From contig CALXJO010000081.1 of assembly GCA_944388645.1 (NCBI GenBank), positions 1 to 5,025 of the forward strand: a DNA stretch of 5,025 nucleotides, written 5' to 3'. The DNA comes from an uncultured Clostridia bacterium. Lineage in GTDB: Bacteria; Bacillota; Clostridia; TANB77; CAG-508. The notes beneath the pieces are model-generated. The model was not told the origin of the DNA. It did no database searches and saw only the letters and a program-made list of their open reading frames with translations. The translations under genes and the position numbers were made by a program. Below are positions 4,807-5,025 of the stretch, in pieces; position 1 is the stretch's first letter, and each line of letters opens with the position of its first letter.

Positions 4807-5025
4807 TTATTTAGTTTTTCTTTCTTTTAGATATATTGTAATCATTAATGCTCCGACCATTACAATTAGTGCTGTTCCAAGTACTATGCTTAGGTCTACT
4901 CCACCTGTTTTTACTGAGAAGATTACTTCTGCTATTGCTGTATTATCGCTTAAGTCTGTTTCTTCATAGTTTGCAGGGTTCTCTACTTTTTGTAATGTTA
5001 CTGTGTTTACTTGTAATCCGAAGTT
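4807..5025 (-). CDS. C-terminus of a surface-anchored repeat (DUF11-like) protein, 5' partial
   Basis: An open frame enters the window edge and ends with TAA at 4807, giving the last 72 residues. The first part (NFGLQVNTVTLQKVENPANY, then EETDLSDNTAIAEVIFSV) resembles the end of an extracellular beta-sandwich repeat such as those in clostridial DUF11-type surface proteins. It is followed by KTGG, a hydrophobic span of about 21 residues (LSIVLGTALIVMVGALMITIY) and a positive tail KERKTK. That is the architecture of a C-terminal cell-wall sorting or membrane anchor. A canonical LPxTG is missing; only VKTGG stands before the membrane span, so sortase attachment is uncertain and simple membrane anchoring is possible. 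The rest of the protein lies beyond the window. The frame, stop and anchor are clear; the domain name is tentative. Confidence 0.75.
   Translation of the reverse strand, partial: NFGLQVNTVTLQKVENPANYEETDLSDNTAIAEVIFSVKTGGVDLSIVLGTALIVMVGALMITIYLKERKTK

Overview
The window is AT-rich DNA (low GC, strong GGAGG-type ribosome binding sites, AGA/ATA-rich codons, T-rich intergenic DNA on the + strand). All supported genes are on the minus strand. This composition, together with a repeat-type surface-protein C-terminus and an Rpn-type nuclease, points to a Firmicute, most likely class Clostridia. That assignment is inferred from style and gene content; no marker gene is present.

Reading in the direction of transcription (high to low coordinates): (1) 5025-4807 is the last 72 codons of a membrane- or wall-anchored surface protein, followed at once by a terminator-like hairpin (4801-4769). 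(2) 4766-4668 is an array of three 27-nt hairpin-forming repeat cores at a 36-bp period. (3) 4667-4323 has no supported gene. It is a long T-rich stretch (A-rich as RNA) that looks like the 5' leader of the next gene and carries a strong Shine-Dalgarno-like motif with no start codon. (4) 4322-3135 encodes a 395-residue Rpn/PD-(D/E)XK 'recombination-promoting nuclease/putative transposase' protein with an unusual N-terminal extension of about 100 residues. (5) 3134-3008 shows nothing I can name. A long AT-rich hairpin (3007-2956) and a second repeat cluster (2950-2830) follow. (6) 2770-160 is a three-gene ABC importer operon of the nitrate/sulfonate/taurine/thiamine-precursor class, in the order ATPase, permease, substrate-binding protein. 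Its genes overlap or are only 15 nt apart. A candidate promoter lies between the repeat cluster and the TTG start of the ATPase. (7) 153-19 is a third repeat element, bounded by a perfect 33-nt inverted repeat and starting 6 nt after the last stop codon of the operon.

The ABC genes form one functional unit: the binding protein captures a small solute outside the membrane, the permease forms the channel, and the ATPase drives uptake. The substrate cannot be fixed from the sequence. The Rpn gene and the surface-protein gene look like separate transcription units.

The least ordinary content is the repeat family. One 27-nt core (9-nt arm, 9-nt loop, 9-nt arm) occurs seven times in three clusters, with changing orientation and a recurring 9-nt spacer TCTTTTGGG. 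It resembles REP/REPIN or MITE-like elements. No transposase that would obviously mobilise it (for example a Y1/RAYT protein) is in the window; the only nuclease present is the Rpn protein.
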